Assembly (NCBI RefSeq): GCF_004319545.1
Contig: NZ_CP036313.1
Coordinates: 4,881,001-4,945,000, forward strand
Reading direction: 5' to 3'
DNA length: 64,000 nucleotides
DNA from: Desulfobacter hydrogenophilus
Lineage (GTDB): Bacteria; Desulfobacterota; Desulfobacteria; Desulfobacterales; Desulfobacteraceae
Below the pieces are notes generated by a model. It saw nothing but the letters and a program-made list of their open reading frames with translations. It was not told where the DNA came from and ran no database searches. The position numbers were made by a program, and so were the translations under genes. Shown here one piece after another: positions 35,605 to 45,552 of the stretch; position 1 is the first letter of the stretch, and every line of letters begins with the position of its first letter.

Positions 35605-37371
35605 ATGGCAGATCAGACAAACCAGGCAAACCAGGCAAACACAGTAGCCGGTCCCTGGAACACCCCATTTTGGCCCGAAGGGGTTGCGCACAATGTCACC
35701 GATTACCACTATCCGGTTTTCAAACTGCTGGACGATTCGGCAGCCCGTTATCCCAATCAAGTTTTCACCATATTCAACGGAGCAAAAAAGACCTTTTCCC
35801 AGGTTAAAGACACGGCTGACCGGATCGCCTATTTTCTGGTAAAAAAAGGCATCAAAAAAGGGGACAAGGTGGCAATAGTCTTGCCCAATCTGCCCCATTT
35901 CCCTGAAATATTTTTCGGTATCATGAAGACCGGGGCCGTGGCCGTAAACTGCAACCCGATATACACCCCCACAGAATTAAAACAGCAGCTTAATGATTCC
36001 ACTGCAAAAATGGTATTCTGCATGGACCACTCCACCTTTTATCCCAATGCAGTCAAGGCCGCTGAAGGCACAGCGATTGAAACCATGGTGGTCTGTAATA
36101 TCAAAAGCTACCTACCTAAACTCCAGGGATTTTTAGGCGGACTGTTAGGCAAAATTCCCAAAGCCGATCACCATGACCCCGAACATATCATGTTTGACGA
36201 CATGGTGGCCCGGTCCAGACCCGAGCCGCCCGACATCACCATTGACCCAATCAACGATACGGCGGTCATGCTATACACCGGCGGCACCACAGGCGTCCCC
36301 AAGGGGGCAGAACTTGTACACATCAACTTCACCTACCAGGTGACCGCAATCATGGAATATCTAAGGCTGTCCCATGGTGACGGCAAACCGTTGGAAAAAG
36401 CATATTACGGAGGATACCATCGTTTTTTAGGCATCTTACCCTGGTATCACAGCTTCGGCATATCCGTAGCCATGCTGTGCGCCGCAGGCTCCGGCAGCAG
36501 CCTGGTATGCATCCCGGACCCCAGAACAGGCAAGCCCCCCTTCACGGATGTCCTCAAGGCCGTCCAGAAATACCGCCCCACGCTCATGCCGGCCGTCCCC
36601 ACAATTTTTGTGGCCTTTACAAACCATGCCAAGCTTGATGAGTATGACCTGTCTTCCCTGATGGGATGCTTTTCAGGGGGAGCACCCATGCCGCCGGATG
36701 TATGCCGTCAGTTTGAGGAGAAAACCGGCGCTGTTATTTTTGAAGGATACGGGTTAACGGAAACCGCGCCTGTGCTGTCTGCCAATCCCACCAACCGGGA
36801 GATCAGAAAAATAGGCTCCATTGGATTTCCATTACCCGGCACGGACATAAAAATCCTGGATCTTGAGAATCCCACAAAGGAATTGTCCAGGGGCAAAGAC
36901 GGCGAAGTGGCCGCTTGCGGCCCCCAGGTCATGAAAGGATACTGGAACAATTCCGATGCCAATGCTGACGCTTTTGTCACCATTGCCGGCAAACGCTATT
37001 TTCTAACCGGGGATATCGGTCACATTGACGAGGACGGGTATATCCTGATCACGGACAGAAAAAAAGATATGATCCTCGTGGGCGGATTTAATGTATACCC
37101 CAGGGATGTAGAAGATATTATATATACTCATCCCAAAGTTGAATTGTGCGCAGTGATCGGGGTAGCAAACAAACACAGTGGTGAAACCGTAAAAGCGGTT
37201 ATCAAACTCAAACAAGGTCAGACTGCCACCCAGGAAGAATTCATGGCATTTTGCAAGGAAAACATGGCAGGATACAAACGCCCCAGGATCATTGAATTCA
37301 AAGATGATATTCCGGTCTCCAACATCGGCAAAGTGCTGCGCAGGGAACTGCGGGCCCCCCATTCCGATTAG
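35605..37371 (+). CDS. Long-chain acyl-CoA synthetase (AMP-forming)
   Basis: The 588-residue enzyme activates fatty acids to CoA esters. AAAAGGAGGTC precedes the ATG. The AMP-binding P-loop is MLYTGGTTGVPKGAELVH (about 222-239), the A5 motif is GYGLTETAPVLSANP (about 379-393), the A7 region YFLTGDIGHIDEDGYI and the A10 lysine region GKVLRRELR. About 25 N-terminal residues are Gln/Asn-rich. Its role in fatty-acid oxidation or in lipid synthesis is not decided by the neighbours. Confidence 0.92.
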   Translation: MADQTNQANQANTVAGPWNTPFWPEGVAHNVTDYHYPVFKLLDDSAARYPNQVFTIFNGAKKTFSQVKDTADRIAYFLVKKGIKKGDKVAIVLPNLPHFPEIFFGIMKTGAVAVNCNPIYTPTELKQQLNDSTAKMVFCMDHSTFYPNAVKAAEGTAIETMVVCNIKSYLPKLQGFLGGLLGKIPKADHHDPEHIMFDDMVARSRPEPPDITIDPINDTAVMLYTGGTTGVPKGAELVHINFTYQVTAIMEYLRLSHGDGKPLEKAYYGGYHRFLGILPWYHSFGISVAMLCAAGSGSSLVCIPDPRTGKPPFTDVLKAVQKYRPTLMPAVPTIFVAFTNHAKLDEYDLSSLMGCFSGGAPMPPDVCRQFEEKTGAVIFEGYGLTETAPVLSANPTNREIRKIGSIGFPLPGTDIKILDLENPTKELSRGKDGEVAACGPQVMKGYWNNSDANADAFVTIAGKRYFLTGDIGHIDEDGYILITDRKKDMILVGGFNVYPRDVEDIIYTHPKVELCAVIGVANKHSGETVKAVIKLKQGQTATQEEFMAFCKENMAGYKRPRIIEFKDDIPVSNIGKVLRRELRAPHSD

Positions 37372-37564
37372 CCCCGTCTTCGCACATATCATTCAATTCC
37401 TGGCCCGACAGATATTTTTTCAAATTTTGCTTGAGGTTAAGTGCGATTAATTCTATAAGACCAGGTGGTATTAAAGTTAAAACTTAAATGGATGGCTGCC
37501 GGTTGTGGGAGTCGTTCATAGAGGATTATAACCTGATGACAACACTAAATTTTTAGGAGGTTTT

Positions 37565-38485
37565 ATGTCAACTCTCGTATTGGGTCACAAAAACCCAGAT
37601 ACCGACTCTGTAGTCGCAGCCATCGCGCTGGCCGATCTGAAAAAAAGCCTTGGTGAAGATATTGCGCCGGCTATTCAGGGCGCCCTGAACCCCGAATCCA
37701 AATTTGTCCTGGATAAATTCAGCCTAACTGCCCCTGAAGTTATCACCAGTTATGCAGGCAAAGATGTTTACCTGGTGGATCATTCTGACCTGGCCCAAAG
37801 CCCTGACGACCTTGGCGATGCCAATATTCTGGGTATTGTAGACCATCATAAGCTGGGTGATGTAACCACCGGACAGCCCCTGGAATGCTGGATCTGGCCT
37901 GTGGGCTGCACCTGCACCGTAATTACTTGCATGTACGATTACTTCAATGTCGAAATTCCCAAAGGCATTGCCGGTGCCATGCTGTGCGCCATCCTGTCCG
38001 ACACCGTAATTTTCAAATCCGCCACCTGTACAGACAAAGACAAAGAAGTATGTGCAAAGCTGTCTGAAATCTGCGGCGAATCCGATCTTGATACCCTGGG
38101 CATTGAAATGTTCAAGGTAAAATCTGCTGTAGACGGCACTCCGGTTCGTGAGCTGGTTCTGCGCGACTACAAAGACTTTAACATGAGTGGTTCCGGCATT
38201 GGCTGCGGCCAACTTGAACTGGTTGACCTGTCTATCGTTGACGGCATCAAGGCTGATCTTGAAAAAGACATCCGTGATCTGAAGGCGGAAAAAGGTCATC
38301 ACACTGTACTGTTGATGCTCACCGACATCATGAAAGAAGGCACCGAGCTTCTCGTCGCTTCTGACGACGAATCTGTTGTTGAAAAAGCCTTTGGTGAAAA
38401 ACCGGTTGACGGCAAATGCTGGCTGCCCGGCATCATGAGCCGTAAAAAACAGATCATTCCCTTTCTGGAAAAAGTATTTGGTTAG
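37565..38485 (+). CDS. ppaC: Manganese-dependent inorganic pyrophosphatase (family II)
   Basis: The 306-residue enzyme hydrolyses pyrophosphate, pulling sulfate activation forward in sulfate reducers. DHH-family metal ligands are clear: GHKNPDTDSVVAAIAL (His8, Asp12, Asp14), LVDHSDL, GIVDHHKLGD (DHH at about 93-97) and SDTVIFKS. The C-terminal DHHA2 domain ends with PGIMSRKKQIIP, where Arg and Lys bind substrate. TTAGGAGG precedes the ATG closely. The length is normal (about 308). Confidence 0.96.
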   Translation: MSTLVLGHKNPDTDSVVAAIALADLKKSLGEDIAPAIQGALNPESKFVLDKFSLTAPEVITSYAGKDVYLVDHSDLAQSPDDLGDANILGIVDHHKLGDVTTGQPLECWIWPVGCTCTVITCMYDYFNVEIPKGIAGAMLCAILSDTVIFKSATCTDKDKEVCAKLSEICGESDLDTLGIEMFKVKSAVDGTPVRELVLRDYKDFNMSGSGIGCGQLELVDLSIVDGIKADLEKDIRDLKAEKGHHTVLLMLTDIMKEGTELLVASDDESVVEKAFGEKPVDGKCWLPGIMSRKKQIIPFLEKVFG

Positions 38486-38498
38486 TTAAGTAATTCAA

Positions 38499-38525
38499 GG
38501 GCTTTTGGTGTTTTGCCAAAAGCCC
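38499..38525 (+). terminator. Terminator of ppaC
   Basis: GGGCTTTTGG pairs with CCAAAAGCCC around a 7-nt loop, 14 bp after the stop. The following U-tract is weak. Confidence 0.65.
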
Positions 38526-38565
38526 TGCCCTTCATCTTTTAAAATTGGAAGATGAATTAATATTT

Positions 38566-39027
38566 TTAAGAAGTAAAAAGGACTTCAATGTTTGGTCTGA
38601 GCCAGTTTGCCTTTGGATGATTTTCACCTAAGAAAAGAATTCCAATACCTTCATTAGTCTTTCTTGCCACCCGGCCAATCTCCTTGACGGGCTTTAAATC
38701 AGGTCTCTGAAAAGTTATCGTGAGTTTATCAAAAATTTTGAAATCATCTAATGGGATAGATTTAATAAAAATCCCAGTCTCACTTATGTTGATACTAATT
38801 CCTTTATAAAGTTTTCTTTTAAAGAGGATATCAACTGGCAGCCCATAATCAAACCTTGGAGAATTTCGCCAGTCATATGATTTTTGGTAAGTCATTTTCC
38901 TCTCTATTTTTGGGATTTCTTGAAAAAGACCAAATAAACCTATCAATTTAAATGTTCTTTGTAAATAATCAAAATGAAGTATCCCCCTTGTTATGAAAAG
39001 ATCGACTCCGCACTTTTGCGGCGTCAT
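38566..39027 (-). CDS. PilZ-domain protein
   Basis: The frame has 153 residues; the PilZ domain covers about 55-150. The (D/N)xSxxG motif is NISETGIFIKS (about 79-89). The arginine motif, RNSPRFDYG, is close to RxxxR, so cyclic-di-GMP binding is likely. The first 44 residues are unlike PilZ; an ATG at 38895 (MTYQKSYDWRNSPRF) is a likely alternative start, with GAGAGG only 4 nt before it. It may be a target of cyclic-di-GMP made or removed elsewhere, such as by the CHASE2-HD-GYP enzyme. Confidence 0.78.
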   Translation of the reverse strand: MTPQKCGVDLFITRGILHFDYLQRTFKLIGLFGLFQEIPKIERKMTYQKSYDWRNSPRFDYGLPVDILFKRKLYKGISINISETGIFIKSIPLDDFKIFDKLTITFQRPDLKPVKEIGRVARKTNEGIGILFLGENHPKANWLRPNIEVLFTS

Positions 39028-39295
39028 ATCTCCTCAGTTTTGAGGTGATCTTTTTTGCATCCCGGGGGCAATAATTTCGTTCAGAGTTACCTTGGCCGTT
39101 AAATAACGCATTCAAAATTTTAGTTCGTAATTGTCGAATCCTTTGTTAAAATATCAACCAATTCGACTTTTAAACAATCCTTTTTTACTGGCAAATAAAT
39201 ACGCTGCAACCAAGAAAGATTTTTTTCCCTTGCATGGAAAAGTGAGCGCAGATATAGACGATAAGACATTTAACCTTAAGGACCACAGATTAAAT
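39028..39295. other. Intergenic, no gene seen
   Basis: Short frames only; a 72-codon plus-strand frame (39131-39349) runs into the hairpin motif and has no ribosome binding site, so I reject it. Confidence 0.4.
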
Positions 39296-39387
39296 AACGG
39301 CCATGGCCGACCTGGTCTTTCACCGAGCTCAGGCCACAACAAATCATGAAAGGAACTAACCGGTTAGTTTAGTTCTTTCATATAAAA
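39296..39387 (+). repeat. Two-hairpin motif, copy A
   Basis: The first stem region (ACGGCCATGGCCGACCTGGT ... GCTCAGGCC) ends in CCACAACAAATC; a second stem follows, ATGAAAGGAACTAA with TTTAGTTCTTTCAT, then ATAAAAAA. Copies B and C at 45465-45647 share the first-stem outline (ACGGNCTGACCTGG ... CAGG), the CCACAACGAAA link and the CTTTCATATAAA end. Structured RNA or mobile DNA; type unknown. Confidence 0.55.
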
Positions 39388-39389
39388 AA

Positions 39390-39530
39390 TTGAACGAAAT
39401 AGCTTGCCTTTTGGCCCATCTACTTCGTTGCATAAAAGGCCAATAGACCTGCTAGTTAACCTTTAATGCGCCTTGTAGATGAACCCTAATTCGGCGTTAT
39501 TTCTGCCCAACTTATTTAATCTGCGGTCCT
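39390..39530. repeat. Palindromic repeat (copy R2, inverted relative to R1)
   Basis: The segment TTGAACGAAATAGCTTGCCT through CGGCGTTATTTCTGCCCA is the reverse complement of the repeat at 14418-14577. The flank TTATTTAATCTGCGGTCCTA is on the same side in both, so only the centre is flipped. The left terminal GGACCG is missing here. Confidence 0.72.
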
Positions 39531-39816
39531 AAGTTAACTTTTTCTTCACATATAACTCCCCATTCGCTTATTTTGAAATCAGAAAAGCCAATTTATAATC
39601 ATGGGGAGTCATTATTTGCCTAAAAAAAGACAATCCTGAATAATTTTAGTTTTTAATTCTTATATGGTTTGTTTTTTGCATATAAAAATTATGATTTTGC
39701 ATTCCAAATATGACATAATTTTTCTGAGCAAGAGTATTATAACACAATATATTGTGTGTAAAAATTAACAAAACACTAAAAAAAATAAGCGAATGGGGAG
39801 ATATAAAAGGTCTACA
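39531..39816. other. A+T-rich intergenic region upstream of yhaO-like gene
   Basis: No gene is seen. The sequence TATAACTCCCCATTCGCTTATTTT at 39550 reappears inverted as AAAATAAGCGAATGGGGAGATATAA at 39781, so a 250-bp inverted arrangement with 20-odd bp arms surrounds this region. Confidence 0.5.
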
Positions 39817-41088
39817 ATGTTTAAATTTATTCATGCAGCCGATATCCATTTAGACAGTCCATTGCGCGGTCTATCCAGATATGAGTCCGCGCCCGTTGAT
39901 GCCATTCGAAACGCGTGCAGAAGAGCCTTTCAAAATCTGGTGGGTCTGGCGATAGAAGAAAAAGTGGCTTTCGTGCTTTTAGCCGGAGATCTCTATGACG
40001 GAGACTGGAAAGACTACAGCACGGGAATTTTTTTAAGCCGGCAAATGGGCCGCTTAAATCAGCATGATATACAAGTATTTTGTGTCGCAGGAAACCATGA
40101 TGCTGCTAATCGGATGACCAAAGCCTTGGATACGCCCTCAAACATGAAAATTTTTTCTGCCGGAAAAGTGGAAACAGTAAAACTGGAAGAATTGTCTACT
40201 GCCATTCATGGGCGCAGTTTCAAAAGCCGGCATGTTGACGAAAACCTGGCAACGGGATTTTGTGAAGCTGAAAAAGGCGTGTTCAATATAGGACTTCTTC
40301 ATACCAGTCTTGATGGCCGGGAAGGACACGCAAGCTATGCGCCGTGCTCCCTGGATGATCTTATTTCAAAGGGATATCAATACTGGGCATTAGGCCATAT
40401 CCACAAACAGGAAATCGTTTGTAAAGACCCCCTTGTTGTGTTTCCCGGATGTATACAAGGCCGTCATATTCGGGAGAGCGGCCCAAAGGGTTGTGTTATT
40501 GTCACGGTTGAGGACGAAACCGTAAAGGAAATTGAAAAAATTCCCCTTGATGTCCTGCGCTGGACGCAAATACAAATTGATATGACCGATATTGAAGAAC
40601 GTCGGGATATCCTGGAAAAAATCAGGGAAGCCGTTGAAAAAGAACAAATATCGGCAGAGGACAGGCCCCTTGCAATGAGAATAAAACTGATCGGTACAAC
40701 AAAGCTGTCTGATCAACTTGCCGCTTTCCCGGAAAGATTTGAACAACAAATTAAAGCGCTTGGGGCTGAAATTGCAGGCGATCAACTTTGGATTGAGCGT
40801 GTTGAAAACAAAACCCAGGGAAAATATGATTTAGAAACGGCCCTGGCTGATGATAATGCACTGGGGAAATTACTCAAGTCGATCATTTCAACACCAAATG
40901 ATGTTGAGATGATAGATGGTTTGGCAGATAAAATAGCAGAACTTCGGCAAAAAGTTCCCCCACAAGCATTTGGGCCCGATACCATTATAGATTTGAACGA
41001 TGAACAAACCATCAAACGAATAACCCAGGAAGCCCAAAAAATGCTGATCGGCAGAATGCTTTCAAGCGGGGGTGATAATGAGAATTAA
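39817..41088 (+). CDS. YhaO/SbcD-like metallophosphoesterase (DNA exonuclease)
   Basis: The ATG at 39817 has AAAAGG 6 nt before it and gives 423 residues; an ATG 8 codons earlier is less likely. Metallophosphoesterase motifs are complete: FIHAADIHLDSPL (metal-binding Asp and His), LAGDLYDGD, VAGNHDAAN, LLHTSLDG and YWALGHIHKQ. The C-terminal 150 residues form the helical region that contacts its ATPase partner. YhaO-like proteins belong to the Mre11/SbcD group and process DNA ends with YhaN. The stop overlaps the yhaN-like start, which supports a complex. Confidence 0.92.
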   Translation: MFKFIHAADIHLDSPLRGLSRYESAPVDAIRNACRRAFQNLVGLAIEEKVAFVLLAGDLYDGDWKDYSTGIFLSRQMGRLNQHDIQVFCVAGNHDAANRMTKALDTPSNMKIFSAGKVETVKLEELSTAIHGRSFKSRHVDENLATGFCEAEKGVFNIGLLHTSLDGREGHASYAPCSLDDLISKGYQYWALGHIHKQEIVCKDPLVVFPGCIQGRHIRESGPKGCVIVTVEDETVKEIEKIPLDVLRWTQIQIDMTDIEERRDILEKIREAVEKEQISAEDRPLAMRIKLIGTTKLSDQLAAFPERFEQQIKALGAEIAGDQLWIERVENKTQGKYDLETALADDNALGKLLKSIISTPNDVEMIDGLADKIAELRQKVPPQAFGPDTIIDLNDEQTIKRITQEAQKMLIGRMLSSGGDNEN

Positions 41089-44000
41089 CCGCCTTGATCT
41101 TATGGCTTTCGGACACTTCACAGAAAAATCCTTAGACCTGTCTGATGGTAATTTGGGATTACATATTATTTACGGAGATAATGAAGCCGGGAAAAGTACA
41201 TCATTGAGAGCGCTTATCGGTTGGCTGTTCGGCATTCAAACCAGAACCAAAGACAACTTTCTTCATTCCAATCCCCAGCTTCGAATAGGTGGAGAATTAC
41301 AGTTTTTAAATGGACAAAAATTTGAATTTATCAGAAGAAAAGGAAACAAAGACACGCTGCTCAATTTTGGAAGCAATGAGCCGTTAGATGAAAACCGGTT
41401 CACACGATTTCTTCCTGCCGGCATTGATGAAACCCTTTTTACTAAACTATGGGGTATTGACCATGGCCGGTTAATTGCCGGTGGCCAGGAACTGTTGGAA
41501 CAATCCGGGGATCTTGGCCAGGCGTTATTCAGTGCCGCGGTGGGGACTGCGGATTTCAGAAAAATCCTGGAGGGAATGCAAAACAGTGCAGCGGAGATAT
41601 TCAAACCTCGAAGTTCCAAGGCTCTGTTAAACAAGGCGATATCAGATTATAAAGATGCGCAAAAAAGAATGCGTGATGCCATCCTGCCCGTTTCTAACTG
41701 GAAAGCACTGCAAAAAGAGTTATCAAAAAGCAATGCCGATATCAGTGGTGTTGAACAAAAGATCACTGAAACGAACAAACAAAAAAACCGCCTGGAAAGA
41801 ATCAACCGTGTCAAAGGCGCCCTGGCCCAACGTCGAAACTATCTGGCGAAAATTGAAGAATTAGGCCCTGTGTTGCTGCTGCCCCAAGATTTTACCGACC
41901 AACATAAAACAGCCGTAGAAACGCTTCAAAATGCATTAGACTTAAAAGAACGCCTGGGAGTCAAACTTGCCGCCTTAAATAAAGAATCCGGTGCTTTAAG
42001 TGTCCGGGATGATCTGCTGAAAAATGAAGATGCGATCCTAATGCTCTACAAAAATCTTGGTGCGGTTGAAAAAACAAATGCGGACCGACCCCAGCAGGAT
42101 GGAAAAAGACGGTTGTTGCGCAATGATGCCCAAACCCTGTTAAAAGGTATCCGGCCTGATATGGATTTAGATGACGCAGATCAACTCAGGCCCCTTCTAA
42201 ACAATAAAAAATGGATCTCGGGATTGGTCCGGAAGAACAGTTTATTGATACAAAAGGAAGCAGGATTCAAAGCCGCATTAAAAGATCTGCTGGACGAACA
42301 AAAATCACTTAAAAGTAAATTAGAAGATATATCACAAAGTCAAATTGACTTAACGCAGTTAAAAGCGTCAATTGCTTCAGCACGCAAAGCAGGAGACATT
42401 GAACAACGCCTGGATGACATTACAATACAGGCCGCACAAGAAAACGCAGCCGGGAAAAATGAATTTGCAAGATTAGGGAACTACCACGGCACGGCAGACG
42501 CATTGTTATCTATGATTTTACCGGTTCCTGAGACCATAGACCGGTTTGAAAAAGAAAACGATGAACTTATAGAAAAATTCAAAACCGCATCCCGAAAAAA
42601 GCAGGAACTGGAAGATGAAAAAAAACAGGCTGAACAGGAGTTAAACGCTTTATTATTAAAAGAAGACGTACCTCAAATTGCTGATTTAGAGGCATTGCGT
42701 AAAGACCGAGATCTGGGATGGGCATTAATAAAACAAAAATATATCCAACAACTGGATATCAGCAACACGCTTTCGGCATATACACAAGAAATTGACTTAC
42801 CAACTGTTTATGAAAAAAAAATCAGACAAGCTGATAATATATCAGACCGCCTGAGGCTGGATGCTGATCAGGTGGTTAAACGGGCAGAACTGGAAGCCCA
42901 GATTGATAGCATGGTGTCTCAAATCAATGAGCTGTCAACGGTTCTCGAAAAAACAAAAAAGGATCAAACTGATTTTAATATCAGGTGGACGGATATTTGG
43001 AAGTCTTTAAATATTATTGCCGGCACCCCCCGGGAAATGAAACAGTGGTTGCTGAAAGCAGAAAGGCTGATCGAAAAAATCCAAACGGTAAAGGCCGTTT
43101 CAACCAATAAAGAAAAACTGTCTGAAGCGTGCGATCAGTTAAAAAAACTGATTTCAAATCAGATTTTCCAATTTAATCCTTTGCAAAAGACAAAAGAAAA
43201 ACGCCTTGAAGCATTGATTTCATTGTGTGAACAACGAATTGAAAAAGAACAAAAAGAGCGTGATAAACGTCGTGAAATAGAGCTGTCTTTAAAGGATTCA
43301 GGAATCCGTTTAAAGCGAACCCAGGATGAGCTGAAAACGGTTAAAAATGATTTGATGGCCTGGTCCGATGAATGGAAAAAAGCAATAGACGGCCTAAGCC
43401 TGAAAACCGACGTACACCCGGAAACAGTTACCGAAATCGTTGACAACCTGGTGCTGTTCTTCCAAAAATTCGATCAATCTGAAGAGTTGCGTAAAAGAAT
43501 TTACGGCATGGATAAGGTTAAAGAAAACTTTCACAGCAAAGTTTATGAATTTGCCAAGCGCATTGAATTCAAAACAGACGATCAGGATGCACTGACAATT
43601 GCGGCTCTTTTACATCGAGATCTGAATGCTGCGCGCGAAGCCCGGGCAAGTTTAATCAAAATTAAAGACCAACTTGATGAAAAAGAGCAGGATATACAAG
43701 CGGTCAATATTACTATCCGCCATTCACAAGAAAAAATTATCGAATTAAAAAAGCAAGCCAGGACTGAAACAGATGGGGCACTTATTAAGGCCGCTGAAAG
43801 ATCAAACAATAAGCGTGATCTGTTAGAACGCATTGAAACGCTTGAACAGGAACTTAATCGCAATGGTGACGGTTTAAGCATTGCCGCGTTGGAAGAAGAG
43901 TTAAACAATTGTGAAATTGACGCCATAGAAGCCGAGACTGAAAAAATATCCATTGAGCTAAACGACCTTCAATCCCAAAGAGACAATTTACGAGATCAGC

Positions 44001-44590
44001 GGCGGACAATTCAAGACGAAATCAAAGAAAAAGATGGGAATGCGCTGGCAGCCAACGCGTCCGCACAATCAGAAGAACATCTGGCCGGCATAGCCCAGCA
44101 TGCTGAACATTATCTGCGTTTCCAGATAGGCGCGCTCATCCTTGAACAGCAAATAGAAAGCTACAGAAAAGAAAATCAGGCTCCTGTATTAGGCAGAGCA
44201 GGTGAATTATTTTCTACGCTTACATTGGGTTCCTACGCAGGGCTGAGGGACGAACTGGATTCTTCCGGAAAGCCAATACTGCTTGGTGTTCGACCGGACG
44301 ATCACGAGGTGGCCATAGCCGGCATGAGTGACGGGTCCCGGGATCAACTCTATCTTGCTTTGCGCCTGGCGACCCTTGAGCAGCATATAAAAAAAGAAGA
44401 ACCCATGCCCTTTGTTGTAGATGATATCCTTATCGGATTTGATGATGATCGAACCTGTGTCTGCCTGGAAGTGCTGGCCCAATTATCAACAAACATTCAA
44501 GTCCTGCTTTTTACACACCATCAACGGGTGCTGGAATTGGCAATGAACTGTAATGAAAGCGATAGGATTTTTCAACACAGGCTTTCTTAA
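41078..44590 (+). CDS. YhaN-like Rad50/SbcC-type ATPase
   Basis: The protein has 1171 residues from the ATG at 41078 (a GTG two codons earlier is possible). Walker A is IIYGDNEAGKSTSLRALIGW (about 29-48). A long coiled coil (about 170-1030) is rich in Gln, Glu, Lys and Leu. The C-terminal half of the ATPase has signature MSDGSRDQLYLALRLA and Walker B PFVVDDILIGFDD, then LLFTHHQRVLELA. I see no CxxC zinc hook in the coil, which agrees with the YhaN branch rather than SbcC. Role: DNA-end repair with the preceding nuclease, possibly phage defence. Confidence 0.92.
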   Translation: MRINRLDLMAFGHFTEKSLDLSDGNLGLHIIYGDNEAGKSTSLRALIGWLFGIQTRTKDNFLHSNPQLRIGGELQFLNGQKFEFIRRKGNKDTLLNFGSNEPLDENRFTRFLPAGIDETLFTKLWGIDHGRLIAGGQELLEQSGDLGQALFSAAVGTADFRKILEGMQNSAAEIFKPRSSKALLNKAISDYKDAQKRMRDAILPVSNWKALQKELSKSNADISGVEQKITETNKQKNRLERINRVKGALAQRRNYLAKIEELGPVLLLPQDFTDQHKTAVETLQNALDLKERLGVKLAALNKESGALSVRDDLLKNEDAILMLYKNLGAVEKTNADRPQQDGKRRLLRNDAQTLLKGIRPDMDLDDADQLRPLLNNKKWISGLVRKNSLLIQKEAGFKAALKDLLDEQKSLKSKLEDISQSQIDLTQLKASIASARKAGDIEQRLDDITIQAAQENAAGKNEFARLGNYHGTADALLSMILPVPETIDRFEKENDELIEKFKTASRKKQELEDEKKQAEQELNALLLKEDVPQIADLEALRKDRDLGWALIKQKYIQQLDISNTLSAYTQEIDLPTVYEKKIRQADNISDRLRLDADQVVKRAELEAQIDSMVSQINELSTVLEKTKKDQTDFNIRWTDIWKSLNIIAGTPREMKQWLLKAERLIEKIQTVKAVSTNKEKLSEACDQLKKLISNQIFQFNPLQKTKEKRLEALISLCEQRIEKEQKERDKRREIELSLKDSGIRLKRTQDELKTVKNDLMAWSDEWKKAIDGLSLKTDVHPETVTEIVDNLVLFFQKFDQSEELRKRIYGMDKVKENFHSKVYEFAKRIEFKTDDQDALTIAALLHRDLNAAREARASLIKIKDQLDEKEQDIQAVNITIRHSQEKIIELKKQARTETDGALIKAAERSNNKRDLLERIETLEQELNRNGDGLSIAALEEELNNCEIDAIEAETEKISIELNDLQSQRDNLRDQRRTIQDEIKEKDGNALAANASAQSEEHLAGIAQHAEHYLRFQIGALILEQQIESYRKENQAPVLGRAGELFSTLTLGSYAGLRDELDSSGKPILLGVRPDDHEVAIAGMSDGSRDQLYLALRLATLEQHIKKEEPMPFVVDDILIGFDDDRTCVCLEVLAQLSTNIQVLLFTHHQRVLELAMNCNESDRIFQHRLS

Positions 44591-44610
44591 CGAATTAGGC
44601 TTGGGATTGC

Positions 44611-45114
44611 TTAATGGGCTTTTTTTGTAACGGCGGGATCCACAACCACCAGAGGAACGCCTAACCTTTCTTTAAGTTTCTTGATCCGGGCAAATGCAGG
44701 TGCATGGTCATGGGAGGGGTCAAATACGGCAAGAACGATATCATGGTGGGAATCAACGTAGCCGGATAAAACATTTTCAGGACTGCCGGCACTCAATGCG
44801 ACAGAATAGGGAACCGGACAGTTCAAATTTTTAAGCATTTTTTTCAACGGCCCGGAGATACCCGCAAGGTGTTTGGTGTCCTGGCCGAACATATCACGGT
44901 GTTCTATTTCAATATTTCCGATTTTGCCGCCTATATTATTTGAATAATTTGTATGATCTGCCGTATAATCCGCGCCAAGTGTTCTGCCTTTTCTATTGTT
45001 TATAAACTGGAGAATACACAGCCGGGCACTGATATGCTTACACAAATCAGCGGCATATTTAAAAATCGGACGGGAGGGATCATTCCCGTCAATGGCAAGC
45101 AGTATCTGCTTCAT
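44611..45114 (-). CDS. Universal stress protein, single domain
   Basis: The 167-residue protein begins MKQILLAIDGNDPSRPIFKY and ends with RLGVPLVVVDP, the usual first and last UspA strands. The glycine loop that binds ATP is not clear: the stretch DIVLAVFDPSHDHAPAFARI replaces the common GxxGxxxxxxxGS. It is therefore probably a non-ATP-binding type. It converges on the yhaN-like gene with 20 bp between and no evident terminator. Confidence 0.78.
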   Translation of the reverse strand: MKQILLAIDGNDPSRPIFKYAADLCKHISARLCILQFINNRKGRTLGADYTADHTNYSNNIGGKIGNIEIEHRDMFGQDTKHLAGISGPLKKMLKNLNCPVPYSVALSAGSPENVLSGYVDSHHDIVLAVFDPSHDHAPAFARIKKLKERLGVPLVVVDPAVTKKAH

Positions 45115-45464
45115 CTTACCCCTTTCTGTTATTTTTTAAGAACCCGTGCGAGAAAATTTATGGGAAACACCAATGTTAATAGAATGAATCAGCATTTTAT
45201 ATACCAGACAATGCAGGTTCCTCAATTTTTTCTTTATACCACGCCCACAAGAGCCTTCAGCGATCAGAAAAAGGCAAGTTGCCTGGATCGTGAAAACAGG
45301 AGGCTGTTTCATTTTGAAATAGAGGTATTTTCAAAAAGCACCAAAGCATACTGATATCATTTACAATACGCACCTATTGCAGAAAATATATCCCCTGTTA
45401 TGATTTGCAACGCAGTTTTTACCTTGAAATTTTAGCCCCGTCATTTAGGATAAATGATATATAT
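45115..45464. other. Intergenic region with a doubtful small frame
   Basis: A 64-codon plus-strand frame starts at 45160 (MGNTNVNRMNQHFIYQTMQV) and ends at 45354. It lacks a good ribosome binding site and has no known family. The rest is A+T-rich. Confidence 0.35.
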
Positions 45465-45552
45465 AACAGGCACGGGCTGAACTTTCTTTTTACCGTGGTT
45501 CAGCCCACAACGAAAGTTGAAAGATCTGTGCCGGCTACACAGATCTTTCTTA
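45465..45552 (+). repeat. Two-hairpin motif, copy B
   Basis: GGGCTGAAC (45474-45482) pairs perfectly with GTTCAGCCC (45498-45506), followed by CACAACGAAAGTTG. Stem two is AAGATCTGTG with CACAGATCTT (45521-45547). Copy C follows directly. Confidence 0.6.

Noticed and set aside
39131..39349. 72-codon frame upstream of yhaO
   Set aside because: No ribosome binding site, runs into the repeat motif, and no protein-like pattern.
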